Shown here: positions 27,539 through 35,660 of the stretch, one piece after another
Layout of the letters: each line of letters opens with the position of its first letter
Position numbering within the stretch: the first letter of the stretch is position 1
Origin: a virus
DNA length: 42,180 nt
Strand: one strand, 5' to 3'
Virus record (IMG/VR): IMGVR_UViG_3300043435_000891
Span: 1 to 42,180 of that record
Notes under the pieces: generated by a model
Database searches by the model: none
What the model saw: the letters and a program-made list of their open reading frames with translations, nothing else
Told to the model about the DNA's origin: nothing
Made by a program: the position numbers and the translations under genes

Positions 27539-28121
27539 AAGAGTTAATTCTATCTATAAAGTCTGCTAACGAACTTGTTTGTTCACTATCTTTGTTTTTA
27601 TCTACACCGGTACTCAACATACTAAATATTTCTTTTTCTGGTCGATCAGGATAGGTTCTTTGTACAAAACAAGCATAAACAATTAAATTTTCATTTTTTT
27701 GATCTATTAATTTTTTAAACACATACTTTTTTGTACTACCGTTACTGAATATTTCGGTTTGTATCTGTGTGTTTTCCGGCGCATTTGGAATAAAATTGGT
27801 TTTGCCAAATCCGCTAAATCCATTTTGCTTATTTTGAAATATCAACATTTCTTTTTTGACAAATGGAACTCCTTCGTTTTCTTTCAACACTTGATTAAAA
27901 GATTTTCCTTTGATAATGTCAAAATCACTCAGTGAATACTCAGACTCTTTGAGACTTTTCAATATTTCTTTTAGTTTGGTAAAATCTTTAACGCTACTTG
28001 GTTTTATAGTACTAGCCATTGTACGTACTGTTGAAGATACTTTTCCAGGTTTAATTTTTCCTTTTTGTAAGGCTCGTACTAATCTGAATAGTCTCGCTTG
28101 CTTTTCACTTTGTGCTGGCAT
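27528..28121 (-). CDS. DUF3008-like N-terminal domain protein (197 aa)
   Basis: The N-terminus (MPAQSEKQARLFRLVRALQK, then KVSSTVRTMASTIKPSSVKDF) resembles the small DUF3008-type proteins found in many phages, which begin MPAxSxKQ and end in a Lys/Asp-rich helix. Residues beyond ~60 form a further domain I do not recognise. An ATATTTAT box lies six bases upstream of its ATG on the minus strand. It leads the two-gene accessory unit and overlaps the next gene by 11 bases. Function unknown. Confidence 0.6.
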   Translation of the reverse strand: MPAQSEKQARLFRLVRALQKGKIKPGKVSSTVRTMASTIKPSSVKDFTKLKEILKSLKESEYSLSDFDIIKGKSFNQVLKENEGVPFVKKEMLIFQNKQNGFSGFGKTNFIPNAPENTQIQTEIFSNGSTKKYVFKKLIDQKNENLIVYACFVQRTYPDRPEKEIFSMLSTGVDKNKDSEQTSSLADFIDRINSYGL

Positions 28122-28127
28122 ATATCA

Positions 28128-28135
28128 ATAAATAT
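28128..28135 (-). promoter_or_regulatory. ATATTTAT box (minus), 6 bases before ATG
   Basis: On the minus strand the box ATATTTAT precedes the ATG at 28121 by six bases. The divergent region 28122-28276 holds a second box on the plus strand. Confidence 0.45.
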
Positions 28136-28166
28136 AAAATATTTTGATATATTTACGTTTTTAATT

Positions 28167-28174
28167 ATATTTAT
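28167..28174 (+). promoter_or_regulatory. ATATTTAT box upstream of scaffold gene
   Basis: The plus-strand box lies 102 bases before the scaffold ATG in the divergent region. It is followed by a weak 6-bp inverted repeat (28184-28200). The long leader also has AAGAAAGG at 28256-28263 as a distant SD-like site. Confidence 0.4.
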
Positions 28175-28276
28175 TATTCAAATACATCATTCTTTGATGT
28201 GACAGCGATTTATCTTCTTTGGAGTTCTTCAATAGCTTCATAAACAAATAACAATAAGAAAGGCAGAAATATAATT

Positions 28277-29368
28277 ATGAGCGATCTATTAAAAGAAAGT
28301 ATTGCGGATGCAAAGGCTGTTCGTGAAACAGCATTGGCAAATGCAAAAACCTTCCTTGAAGAAAGTTTTGCAAACAGTATGAAAGAAATGTTTGCGGACA
28401 AACTCAAAGAAGAAATGGCAGAAGAATCAACCGAAGAAGAAGAAGGTAAGATTGAAGAAAAGCTTGCATCTTCTAACATTGGTAAAAATGATGGTTTAAC
28501 AGCTAAGACTTCTAAGCCAGCAAATCCATCTACACTCAAGTCTACATCTTCAAACGGTAAACAAGAATTTGATGTTAAACTTGAAGAAGAAGCTTCATCT
28601 GAAGAAGGCGATGAAGTAACTAGTGAAGAACTAGATGAAATTCTAGCTGAATTAGAAGGCGAAGTATCTGACGAAATGCACAGTCAAGGTTCTTCTGAAA
28701 CACCCGATACAGGTGAAGAAATGGGCGAAGACATGGGTGATATTAATCTAGACGAACTTCTTGCTGAACTAGAAGCTGAAGATCCTTCTGCACTAGCTCC
28801 AGCTCCAGCTCCAGCTCCAGCTCCTGTTGCTCCTGATGCTCAAGCACCTGTAGATCAAGTACCTGCAGCTCCCGCTCCAGCACAAGTTCCATCTCCTTCT
28901 GAAGGAGGATATGCAGACGAAGTTTCCGCCGAAGAAATGGCAGAAGCTTTGGTCGCTATCAACGAAGAAAACGAATCTCTTAAGAAACATTTATCAGAAG
29001 CTCTAAGCACTGTTAAGTTTATGAAGGGCGTTCTATCTGAAACCAACCTATTGAATGCTAAGTTGCTTTATACCAACAAGTTGTTCAAAGGTAAGAGTTT
29101 AACCGAAGATCAAAAACTTAAGATCATTAACACTTTCGACTTGACCAGAAACATCCGTGAAGTCAAGTTGGCATATACAGTTTTAGCCGAATCATTTAAT
29201 TCCGGTGCATCAGTTGTCAAGAAAAAAACCAATACAACTGCTCACACTATCACCGAAGGTTTGGCAAGCAAACAAGTATCATCAACTAAGCCAGTATCTA
29301 CTATTGTAGAACCACACGCTGACGAGATGACTTCAAGATTCCAAAAACTCGCAGGAATCAAGAAGTAA
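28277..29368 (+). CDS. Prohead scaffold/core protein (gp22-like)
   Basis: The 363-residue protein is strongly acidic, helical and of low complexity, and is placed directly before the capsid gene as in T4 (gp22 before gp23). It starts with a helical KESIADAKAVRETALANAK segment, has long Glu-rich stretches, an Ala-Pro linker (five GCTCC[A/T] units at 28796-28825), then a helical C-terminal half ending MTSRFQKLAGIKK, the type of C-terminus expected to bind capsid protein. It would form the core around which the capsid assembles and then be digested by the prohead protease. Call based on composition and synteny. Confidence 0.85.
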   Translation: MSDLLKESIADAKAVRETALANAKTFLEESFANSMKEMFADKLKEEMAEESTEEEEGKIEEKLASSNIGKNDGLTAKTSKPANPSTLKSTSSNGKQEFDVKLEEEASSEEGDEVTSEELDEILAELEGEVSDEMHSQGSSETPDTGEEMGEDMGDINLDELLAELEAEDPSALAPAPAPAPAPVAPDAQAPVDQVPAAPAPAQVPSPSEGGYADEVSAEEMAEALVAINEENESLKKHLSEALSTVKFMKGVLSETNLLNAKLLYTNKLFKGKSLTEDQKLKIINTFDLTRNIREVKLAYTVLAESFNSGASVVKKKTNTTAHTITEGLASKQVSSTKPVSTIVEPHADEMTSRFQKLAGIKK

Positions 29369-29421
29369 AATTAGTTTGCGAGTAAAAACCTAACAGTAAT
29401 TAAATAAAGAAAGATACAAAT

Positions 29422-31260
29422 ATGAGTATGGATATTAAAAGTCTATTGACAAACAATATGAATCCACAGGCCAAATTAATGGCAGAAACACGTGGACTAC
29501 AAGGCAAATGGGAAAAGACAGGCCTCCTAGAAGGTTGCAAAGGTGTTGAAAAAGCACATATGTCAATCCTATTAGAAAATCAAGCAAAACAATTGCTTGA
29601 CGAAGCAACCACAACTGGTACATCTACCAGTTCAGAACAATGGGCTGGCGTAGCTCTTCCATTGGTTCGTCGTGTGTTTGCTGAAATCGCTGCGAAGGAA
29701 TTCGTAAGCGTTCAACCAATGAATCTACCATCTGGTCTAATCTTCTATCTAGACTTCAAGTATGGTACTAACGCTCCTGGTTCAGATTTGCGCAACTTGA
29801 ACAACGGTAGTTCTGTAACTACCCGCGCCGGTAAGCAATTGAACGACAGTTTGTTTGGTGGTACAGGCAAGAAATTGGGTTCAACTGATAGCGCAGTACG
29901 TGGTTTATACGGCCAAGGTGCTTTTGCATATTCAGTTCGTCCAGTAAGTAGTTCCGCTATTACAATCACGTATTCATCAGGAGCAACCAATAACGGTGGT
30001 ACAATTCAAACCGCTTCTTGGAATGACGTACAATTTGATGCTGAATTGAGTGGTTCCGTGGTAGCTAAGAAATTGTTTAAAGTAATCTTGAATCACGATG
30101 ATAATAATACCCCTGTATCAAGTTACGGAAATCTATACAACGTTGACTTGAATGCAGTGCGTTCATTCAACTTGATCTCAGGTTCAGGTGCGACCAATCC
30201 AGGCGCACTCATTAAAAACGGTGTGGTGTTGAACACTTACAGCAAAGCGGTCAATACTGGTAGTTTGAGCAATCCATTCTATCAAACTGTATACATCGTA
30301 TCCGCTTCACAGAGTACATTCGCTGGCGCCGCCTCCGGTCCAAGACTTAAATTGATCTATAGTCTACAACCTACGGACAACCTACGTGGTGACTTTGAAG
30401 CTGGTAAGACACCAGGTGAAGGTTCTGGTACAGCTGCTAACGTTGCTACTCAAAGCATCGACACTGATATCAGTATCCCAGAAGTTAACTTGGTACTAAA
30501 CAGCGAACCAATCGTTGCTAAGACCCGTAAACTAAAGGCAGTCTGGACCCCAGAATTAGCGCAAGACTTGAACGCATATCACTCTATTGATGCAGAAGCA
30601 GAATTGACTGCTCTGTTGAGTGAATACGTATCTATGGAAATCGATCTAGAAATCCTAGAAATGTTGAACGGTGCCGTTCAAGGTATAACTACCGAAGCTT
30701 GGTCCGCCCAAATCGGTGTTGAATTCAGCAAGGGATTGAATGCAACTACTGGTGACGCAGTATTCACACGTAATGCAAATGCTTCTGCAAATCGTACAGC
30801 TTACGTTAAGAGCACTTGGTTCCAAACTCTTGGTAACAAGATTCAAAAGGTATCTAACACAATCCAAAAATTGACCCTCCGTGGTGGTGCTAACTTCTTG
30901 GTCGTAAGTCCAGACGTAGCAACCATCTTGGAATCAATTCCAGGATATGTAGTAAACACCGATGGTGACAGTGCTAAGTTCGCAATGGGCGTTGCACGTG
31001 TTGGTAGCTTCGCAAGTCGCTTCCAAGTTTACAAGAACCCATATATGACCGATAATATCGTATTGGTTGGTTTCCGTGGAAATAACTTCCTAGAAACAGG
31101 CGCAGTATATGCTCCTTATATCCCACTAATCCAAACTCCATTGGTCTATGATCCAGTGAACTTCACTCCACGTAGAGGTGTAATGACCCGCTACGCTAAG
31201 AAGGTCGTGCGCCCAGAGTTCTATGGAAAAGTTATTATCGGTGATCTCGATACCGTATAA
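29422..31260 (+). CDS. Major capsid protein (gp23-like)
   Basis: The 612-residue protein is a T4-type capsid subunit. The N-terminal region up to Glu61 (QAKQLLDE, then ATTTG) matches the removable propeptide of gp23, which in T4 is cut after Glu65. The following segments VALPLVRRVFAEIAAKEFVS and VQPMNLPSGLIFYLD are typical, as is the C-terminal PYIPLIQTPLVYDPVNFTPR, MTRYAKK. The protein is longer than gp23 (521). An AAAGAAAG site precedes the ATG, and a strong bidirectional-type terminator follows. Scaffold and capsid genes are separated by only 53 bases without a recognisable terminator, so they may be co-transcribed. Confidence 0.95.
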   Translation: MSMDIKSLLTNNMNPQAKLMAETRGLQGKWEKTGLLEGCKGVEKAHMSILLENQAKQLLDEATTTGTSTSSEQWAGVALPLVRRVFAEIAAKEFVSVQPMNLPSGLIFYLDFKYGTNAPGSDLRNLNNGSSVTTRAGKQLNDSLFGGTGKKLGSTDSAVRGLYGQGAFAYSVRPVSSSAITITYSSGATNNGGTIQTASWNDVQFDAELSGSVVAKKLFKVILNHDDNNTPVSSYGNLYNVDLNAVRSFNLISGSGATNPGALIKNGVVLNTYSKAVNTGSLSNPFYQTVYIVSASQSTFAGAASGPRLKLIYSLQPTDNLRGDFEAGKTPGEGSGTAANVATQSIDTDISIPEVNLVLNSEPIVAKTRKLKAVWTPELAQDLNAYHSIDAEAELTALLSEYVSMEIDLEILEMLNGAVQGITTEAWSAQIGVEFSKGLNATTGDAVFTRNANASANRTAYVKSTWFQTLGNKIQKVSNTIQKLTLRGGANFLVVSPDVATILESIPGYVVNTDGDSAKFAMGVARVGSFASRFQVYKNPYMTDNIVLVGFRGNNFLETGAVYAPYIPLIQTPLVYDPVNFTPRRGVMTRYAKKVVRPEFYGKVIIGDLDTV

Positions 31261-31285
31261 TACTTAGTAGAAATAAAATAACTCA

Positions 31286-31313
31286 AAAACCCCAACGAAA
31301 GTTGGGGTTTTTT
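31286..31313 (+). terminator. Rho-independent terminator after the capsid gene, probably bidirectional
   Basis: A perfect 11-bp stem (AAAACCCCAAC at 31286-31296, GTTGGGGTTTT at 31301-31311) closes a GAAA tetraloop, with T run 31308-31313. The A tract at the left end would give a U tract on the other strand, so it could serve the convergent Mom-like gene too. It is built like the sheath terminator. Confidence 0.95.
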
Positions 31314-31319
31314 CTTGCA

Positions 31320-32093
31320 CTAATCGAAAAATTCGTTGGTATTTTCTACAACGATTTCTTGCACTTCTTCTTTGAACGAAGTATCTTTGGGATAAGGTAG
31401 AACTTTATGTTTAAGAGATTTAACCAGTTTCTTATTTTCTATCTTGTTGCTTATAAACTTGATATAACGATGTTTACCGCTTTCACGTTTGCGCCAAAAT
31501 GTTCTACCAATACGTTCTTTTAGTTTATCTACACTGTGTGTTTTCCAACGTGCATATACACTTCTACTATGTATCCAATCATATTCAGTGGGGCCAATTA
31601 AACTAACACTATAGTTAGGCATCAGTGCAATATCCACATAGTTATCACCTTGATATACAAATCCAGTTGCTTGATATATTGTTCCAACGTGACCAGCTTC
31701 ACTATCCGCGTAACTAAGAATACATTTTATTTGTGGATAATCTGTGTTTAATAATCTAAAACTTTCAGCTATACAATAGCTTTCTATATTTTTACCATAA
31801 CCATCTGCAATCCACAGTCGTGTTAATTCCAACACATTGTTATTAGTAAGTAGAGGACATATGCTGGTACTTGCATTTCTACCCACGGCATTTCCATATA
31901 CTAATACACCTATTAGGCGTTCGTTAAAACCACCAAAGAATGTGCTTTCAATATACTCTTTATAATAAACTCCATAAGCTACAGTACAAAGAGACCATTT
32001 GTGTGTATAATGGTTTTTTTCAATAAGAGTTTTTGCAACATTCTTATTGATACTTTTGAGATAAAGCAATGAGGTATCACAATATTCGGACAT
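31320..32093 (-). CDS. Mom-like DNA modification protein (GNAT-like fold)
   Basis: The 257-residue protein resembles phage Mu Mom-type adenine-modification proteins, a GNAT-like family: an N-terminal helix with KTLIEKNHYTHKW (residues ~21-33), a strand LIGVLVYGNAVGR, then NVLELTRLWIADG (86-98), and the strongest segment, SYADSEAGHVGTIYQATGF (127-145). In Mu, Mom changes adenines to a carbamoylmethyl form and blocks restriction. The last ~90 residues are basic and may bind DNA. It faces the capsid gene across a terminator and ends a minus-strand island. It could instead be a plain acetyltransferase-like protein, but the SYAD/IYQATGF part favours Mom. Confidence 0.65.
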   Translation of the reverse strand: MSEYCDTSLLYLKSINKNVAKTLIEKNHYTHKWSLCTVAYGVYYKEYIESTFFGGFNERLIGVLVYGNAVGRNASTSICPLLTNNNVLELTRLWIADGYGKNIESYCIAESFRLLNTDYPQIKCILSYADSEAGHVGTIYQATGFVYQGDNYVDIALMPNYSVSLIGPTEYDWIHSRSVYARWKTHSVDKLKERIGRTFWRKRESGKHRYIKFISNKIENKKLVKSLKHKVLPYPKDTSFKEEVQEIVVENTNEFFD

Positions 32094-32130
32094 TCCCCCA
32101 TTATAAACCTATAATAAAGAATGTCAACAT

Positions 32131-32343
32131 TTATATTAAATAAAACAAGCCTTTTGAATTATAAACTACAATTCTGATCTTGGTATCGTTATCTTTAATG
32201 ATACCGAGTTTATCTGAAATTTGAAATGGACCTGGATGATTACTTGTACGTACACCCATTACTTTATCTTTTATTTTATATACATCCAAATCTGTATTAA
32301 CAACACTTGCGTGATATTGTCTTCCCAAAGGTATCATTTTCAT
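32131..32343 (-). CDS. Small hypothetical protein coupled to the cyclase gene (70 aa)
   Basis: A 70-residue, beta-rich protein of unknown family. Its ATG overlaps the stop of the ankyrin/cyclase gene as ATGA (32340-32343), which suggests translational coupling and supports it being real. The sequence has PLGRQYHASVV, PGPFQISDKLGIIKD and IRIVVYN strands. It might bind or regulate the cyclase or its product, but nothing shows this directly. Confidence 0.55.
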   Translation of the reverse strand: MKMIPLGRQYHASVVNTDLDVYKIKDKVMGVRTSNHPGPFQISDKLGIIKDNDTKIRIVVYNSKGLFYLI

Positions 32344-34118
32344 AATGGTTTATTTGTTGTTGGTTCTGCTTTTTTTACTCTACTTGATGGAAATTCTTTG
32401 TTACCAAACTCGGTACCGTGTAAACTGTACAAATGCATTATTACACCGTGTTTTACAATTACATCCCCCAAATCATTTACCAAAACGTATGCTGGTCTAT
32501 CATATTTCAACATTACAGCTGAACTAACTAATAAATGATTTGTTTCACCCGCATCCATTACTCTTTGAGCATAATTGATTCCATCACCGCTTATATTAAG
32601 ATTTCCATTGATATCTTCCATTGGAATTACAGGTCCACAGTGTACACCCATTCTCATTTGTAAGTCGGGTCTATCTTTTACTGCTTTAGCTATAGCAACG
32701 GCACAATTCATTGCATCTTCTAGATACGTGAAAAATCCCATTACCATACCATCTCCGGTGGGTAATATAATCAACTTTTCAAGAGCATTAGCTGTTTTAT
32801 ATTGCATTGTAGATTTAACTAGTGTACCCAAGTCTTTACAAGCCTTCTTTTGTTCATCTGTGGTTTTTTTACTGTAAGCCACAATATCCATAAAGAATAT
32901 GAAACCTTCTTGTTCAGTATCTAATTGTAATCGTCCTGATTTGACTTCCACGTCGATCTTGTCAACTTTACGAACTATTTGTTTAACTGGTTTTGGTACT
33001 TCAACCTTTGGTTGTTCTTCTTTCTTTTCTACAACCGGCATATTCTTTAATTTTAAAAAGTCTTTCCAGTTAATCTTTTTTGTTGGTGCATCTTTCTTTT
33101 TTGGTTCTTTTGCAGTCTGTTCTGCTTCTAGTTTCTTTATTGCTTCTTCTTCACGATTGCGTTTTTCAATGAATAACGCAATTTGTTTCTTAACTTCATC
33201 TGTAATATAAATGTTTACATCTTTACCATTACCACCCGTATCGTGTTTCTTCTTTCTTAAAGCACCTTTGGCTTGTAAATAACTTTGCATTTCTACATTG
33301 CCTGTCTTGAATGCAATGTCTAACGGAGCAATTTCTCCCTTAAAATCTGCACCATTAACATTTGCACCCAAATGTACCAAAAACTCCGTCATATCAACAT
33401 CGTTAGCATTAACGGCGTAATGTAATGGCATCCATCCATTCTTTTCATCTCTACCATTAATTTTACCGTCTTTATCAAAAAATGACTGTACACCTTCAAA
33501 ATCACCGGTTTCAGCACAAAAATGAATATTAACACCACCAGCAGATTTAGCGCCATTTTTATTTAACAACTTAACAATTTCACCTCTATTAACATTGGAT
33601 AACACATCTATTGGATTGTTTTTACCTAAGAAATCTTTCTTGTTGACATCAGCACCTTTAACAATTAAATATTCAACCAAATGTTTTTGTCCATAATTAA
33701 CCGCATAGTGTAGTGCTGTCCAACCTTTACCAGCGTCAACTTCATTGATATCTTGTTTTTTACTCAACATTTCTTCAATAGAAACAATATCACCATTCTT
33801 AGCAGCCAAATGAAAACTGCTACCACTACTATATTTTGCACCTCGACCTTGCAATAATTCTGAAATGTGTTTAAACCCTTTTTGTTCAGATATATCTAAT
33901 GCAGTATTTTTGCTTGTCCAATCTTTTACATTTACATCGGCGCCACGATTTAATAACAATTTGACTATTTCTATTTGATTTTCTTCTACTGCAACAACCA
34001 ATGGTGGATTGCCGGTATCGTCATCTCTCTGATTAACGTCTATTTTTTCTTTTTCGATGCAATTGTATACGTTATCATACAACCCTCGTTTAATGTGGGT
34101 AAAAATATTGATTGCCAT
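32340..34118 (-). CDS. Ankyrin-repeat protein fused to a class III nucleotidyl cyclase
   Basis: Residues 1-~285 of 592 hold about nine ankyrin repeats (LLLNRGADVNVKD, GWTALHYAVNYGQKHLVEYL, GWMPLHYAVNANDVDMTEFL). A Lys/Glu-rich linker follows (about 300-400). Residues ~405-575 form a class III adenylate/guanylate cyclase domain: metal-binding Asp411 in FFMDIVAYS and Asp456 in ILPTGDGMVMGFF, and transition-state residues Asn515 and Arg519 in GINYAQRVM. These catalytic residues are intact. The positions that select adenine in classical adenylate cyclases appear to be Leu and Asn, so the base used is uncertain. No membrane segment is present. It lies between an MscS-like gene (7 bases upstream) and a small coupled gene, in a minus-strand island. 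Confidence 0.85.
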   Translation of the reverse strand: MAINIFTHIKRGLYDNVYNCIEKEKIDVNQRDDDTGNPPLVVAVEENQIEIVKLLLNRGADVNVKDWTSKNTALDISEQKGFKHISELLQGRGAKYSSGSSFHLAAKNGDIVSIEEMLSKKQDINEVDAGKGWTALHYAVNYGQKHLVEYLIVKGADVNKKDFLGKNNPIDVLSNVNRGEIVKLLNKNGAKSAGGVNIHFCAETGDFEGVQSFFDKDGKINGRDEKNGWMPLHYAVNANDVDMTEFLVHLGANVNGADFKGEIAPLDIAFKTGNVEMQSYLQAKGALRKKKHDTGGNGKDVNIYITDEVKKQIALFIEKRNREEEAIKKLEAEQTAKEPKKKDAPTKKINWKDFLKLKNMPVVEKKEEQPKVEVPKPVKQIVRKVDKIDVEVKSGRLQLDTEQEGFIFFMDIVAYSKKTTDEQKKACKDLGTLVKSTMQYKTANALEKLIILPTGDGMVMGFFTYLEDAMNCAVAIAKAVKDRPDLQMRMGVHCGPVIPMEDINGNLNISGDGINYAQRVMDAGETNHLLVSSAVMLKYDRPAYVLVNDLGDVIVKHGVIMHLYSLHGTEFGNKEFPSSRVKKAEPTTNKPL

Positions 34119-34125
34119 AAGTAAA

Positions 34126-34515
34126 TTAGTCTTGTTTGTTTTCTTTTTTGAAACGAGCCAAATCCAACTGAGGTAGTGGTTTTTCTATATTTAGACCGGC
34201 CAATCTTTCATTTTGAATAACTAATTTACTGCCACCTACAACCTTACCATCTACTACATCATATATAAAGAATACCGTTTTGGTTAAACCTACACGTACA
34301 ATTCTTCCTGGTTTACCATCAACATATACAACGTCATCTTCTTTATAATCGGATCCAATAAACATAAAAAGCGCAGCTGCTAACTTTTCAATGCTTGATT
34401 TGAATATTAGAATTACTAAACCGGCTAAGAACATCCAGACATATTTGCCTGTCATATCTTGCGCTGTTGATTCTAATACTTTTTCTGAAATTACTTGTAC
34501 AGTATTTGTGTCCAT
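34126..34515 (-). CDS. Small MscS-like membrane protein
   Basis: The 129-residue protein has one clear membrane segment (WMFLAGLVILIF, ~28-42), then an amphipathic helix (SSIEKLAAALFMFIGS) and a small beta domain (DDVVYVDGKPGRIVRVGLTK, TVFF, GSKLVIQNERLAGLNI). This order matches the pore helix TM3 and the beta domain of MscS mechanosensitive channels, reduced to the core; MscS itself has about 286 residues. It likely forms an oligomer in the inner membrane. It sits between a lipoprotein gene and the cyclase gene on the minus strand; the cyclase start follows after seven bases. A channel linked to cyclic-nucleotide signalling is a reasonable hypothesis, but no nucleotide-binding domain is visible. 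Confidence 0.65.
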   Translation of the reverse strand: MDTNTVQVISEKVLESTAQDMTGKYVWMFLAGLVILIFKSSIEKLAAALFMFIGSDYKEDDVVYVDGKPGRIVRVGLTKTVFFIYDVVDGKVVGGSKLVIQNERLAGLNIEKPLPQLDLARFKKENKQD

Positions 34516-34565
34516 ATTTGTTTTTGGTTATTTAAAACGAGTTTAACACCTAAAACAATTATATA

Positions 34566-34573
34566 ATAAATAT
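34566..34573 (-). promoter_or_regulatory. ATATTTAT box (minus) upstream of the MscS-like gene
   Basis: ATATTTAT on the minus strand lies in the 69-base gap after the lipoprotein gene, 50 bases before the MscS-like ATG. It may be a promoter for the cyclase operon. Confidence 0.4.
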
Positions 34574-34584
34574 ATTTAATTATC

Positions 34585-35550
34585 TCACTTCGTCCACTTT
34601 TGTTCTTTCAAGATATCATCAATCAAATCTTTTTCAGAGTTGTCCATTTCTTTGTCAAATCTCTTTAACACTTCGGTCAATGGATATACTCTGTCAGGAG
34701 ATTCTTTTTGCTTTTCTTTGAGTTCTTGAATTACATCAACTATCTTAGTAAGTGGGGACTTATATTCATCAACTTTGTCTTTTGAAGCAAAGTTAGATAT
34801 TTCAAATGCATGTGGAGTTAATACTTTTACCAAACTTAATAGTCCGGATCCGATCATATTGAATATACTAAATACTGCACCAGCTGCTGGATGTACTGTT
34901 GCTAATATTCTAAGTATAACGAATACTACAACAAATATGATAATTGCGGTTAAAGCACTAATAAAGAACTTTTTTAAACCCCAAAATACAGCATTTAATC
35001 CAAACATACCACTCATTGTATCAAGTGTAGCCTTGCTTTGATCTGCTTCTTTTGCAATTTCTTTTGCTTTATCAGTCATTTGCCAAAGTTCATCATCATA
35101 CTTTTCTTTTAAAGCAGACTTTTCTTTTTGTAATTTGTTTATGATTTCGTCCCGTTGTGATAATAATTGATCACCTTTTTTTCGTTCTTCAGCTACTTGA
35201 GAATTAAGCAGATCAACTGTAGCTTTAATTCTTTTAATTTCATCTATGTGTGGAGAACCAACGATAGAAATTACTCGTTCATTCAAAGATTTAGCTGTTT
35301 CTACTTGTATAGGCGCATTAGTTACTTGACTTAACGAATGTTGAATACCAATTGATAAAGAAGAAGTTTGTACTATTTTACCTTTTTCTACTTTTTCCAA
35401 TTCTACCATTGTATTGTCTACTTTGGCTTCTTGTTTTGCAACGGCATCTTGTGCCACACTAACTTGCTTTGCTGATTTAACCTCTGATGAAATACATCCA
35501 GTTAATATCAAAATTACAATAGTATAAAACAGTTGCTTTTTAAAGTTCAT
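34585..35550 (-). CDS. Lipoprotein with coiled coil and internal membrane segments
   Basis: The 321-residue protein starts with a signal sequence and lipobox (VILILTGC, Cys19). A long charged, coiled-coil region follows (about 25-190), then a hydrophobic region with one or two membrane segments (AIIIFVVVFVILRILATV, then FNMIGSGLLSLV; about 195-240) and a charged C-terminal domain of about 80 residues. A lipid anchor plus membrane segments in one chain could tie two membranes together, somewhat like a unimolecular spanin, but the large C-terminal domain is not spanin-like. It is the first gene of the minus-strand cyclase unit. Function not recognised. Confidence 0.75.
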   Translation of the reverse strand: MNFKKQLFYTIVILILTGCISSEVKSAKQVSVAQDAVAKQEAKVDNTMVELEKVEKGKIVQTSSLSIGIQHSLSQVTNAPIQVETAKSLNERVISIVGSPHIDEIKRIKATVDLLNSQVAEERKKGDQLLSQRDEIINKLQKEKSALKEKYDDELWQMTDKAKEIAKEADQSKATLDTMSGMFGLNAVFWGLKKFFISALTAIIIFVVVFVILRILATVHPAAGAVFSIFNMIGSGLLSLVKVLTPHAFEISNFASKDKVDEYKSPLTKIVDVIQELKEKQKESPDRVYPLTEVLKRFDKEMDNSEKDLIDDILKEQKWTK

Positions 35551-35555
35551 ATAAT

Positions 35556-35563
35556 ATAAATAT
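35556..35563 (-). promoter_or_regulatory. ATATTTAT box (minus), 5 bases before ATG
   Basis: On the minus strand the box lies exactly five bases before the lipoprotein ATG at 35550. The divergent region to 35660 also holds the plus-strand box at 35584-35591. Confidence 0.45.
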
Positions 35564-35583
35564 TACTTTTTATAATAAAACTG

Positions 35584-35591
35584 ATATTTAT
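35584..35591 (+). promoter_or_regulatory. ATATTTAT box upstream of the GP88-like gene
   Basis: The plus-strand box lies in the divergent intergenic region, 69 bases upstream of the preferred ATG at 35661. Confidence 0.4.
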
Positions 35592-35660
35592 ACTCAAAGA
35601 AAAGTATAACCGTGTAATAAAAGGTAACGGCAGTTGAAAAGTAAGAATAACAAAACACAT

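Noticed and set aside
28184-28200. ACATCA/TGATGT inverted repeat as an operator
   Set aside because: Only six base pairs, single copy, no repeat elsewhere; could be chance.
32221-33210. Plus-strand frames opposite the ankyrin-cyclase gene
   Set aside because: The minus-strand gene has clear ankyrin and cyclase motifs across the whole stretch.
34585-35550. Lipoprotein as a classical spanin
   Set aside because: The lipobox and membrane segments fit, but about 80 charged residues follow the membrane region and no holin or endolysin gene is nearby.
35634-35660. TTG start extending the GP88-like protein by nine residues
   Set aside because: The added residues are Lys/Asn-rich and would hide the MKLIDLL start, which matches four other proteins here.
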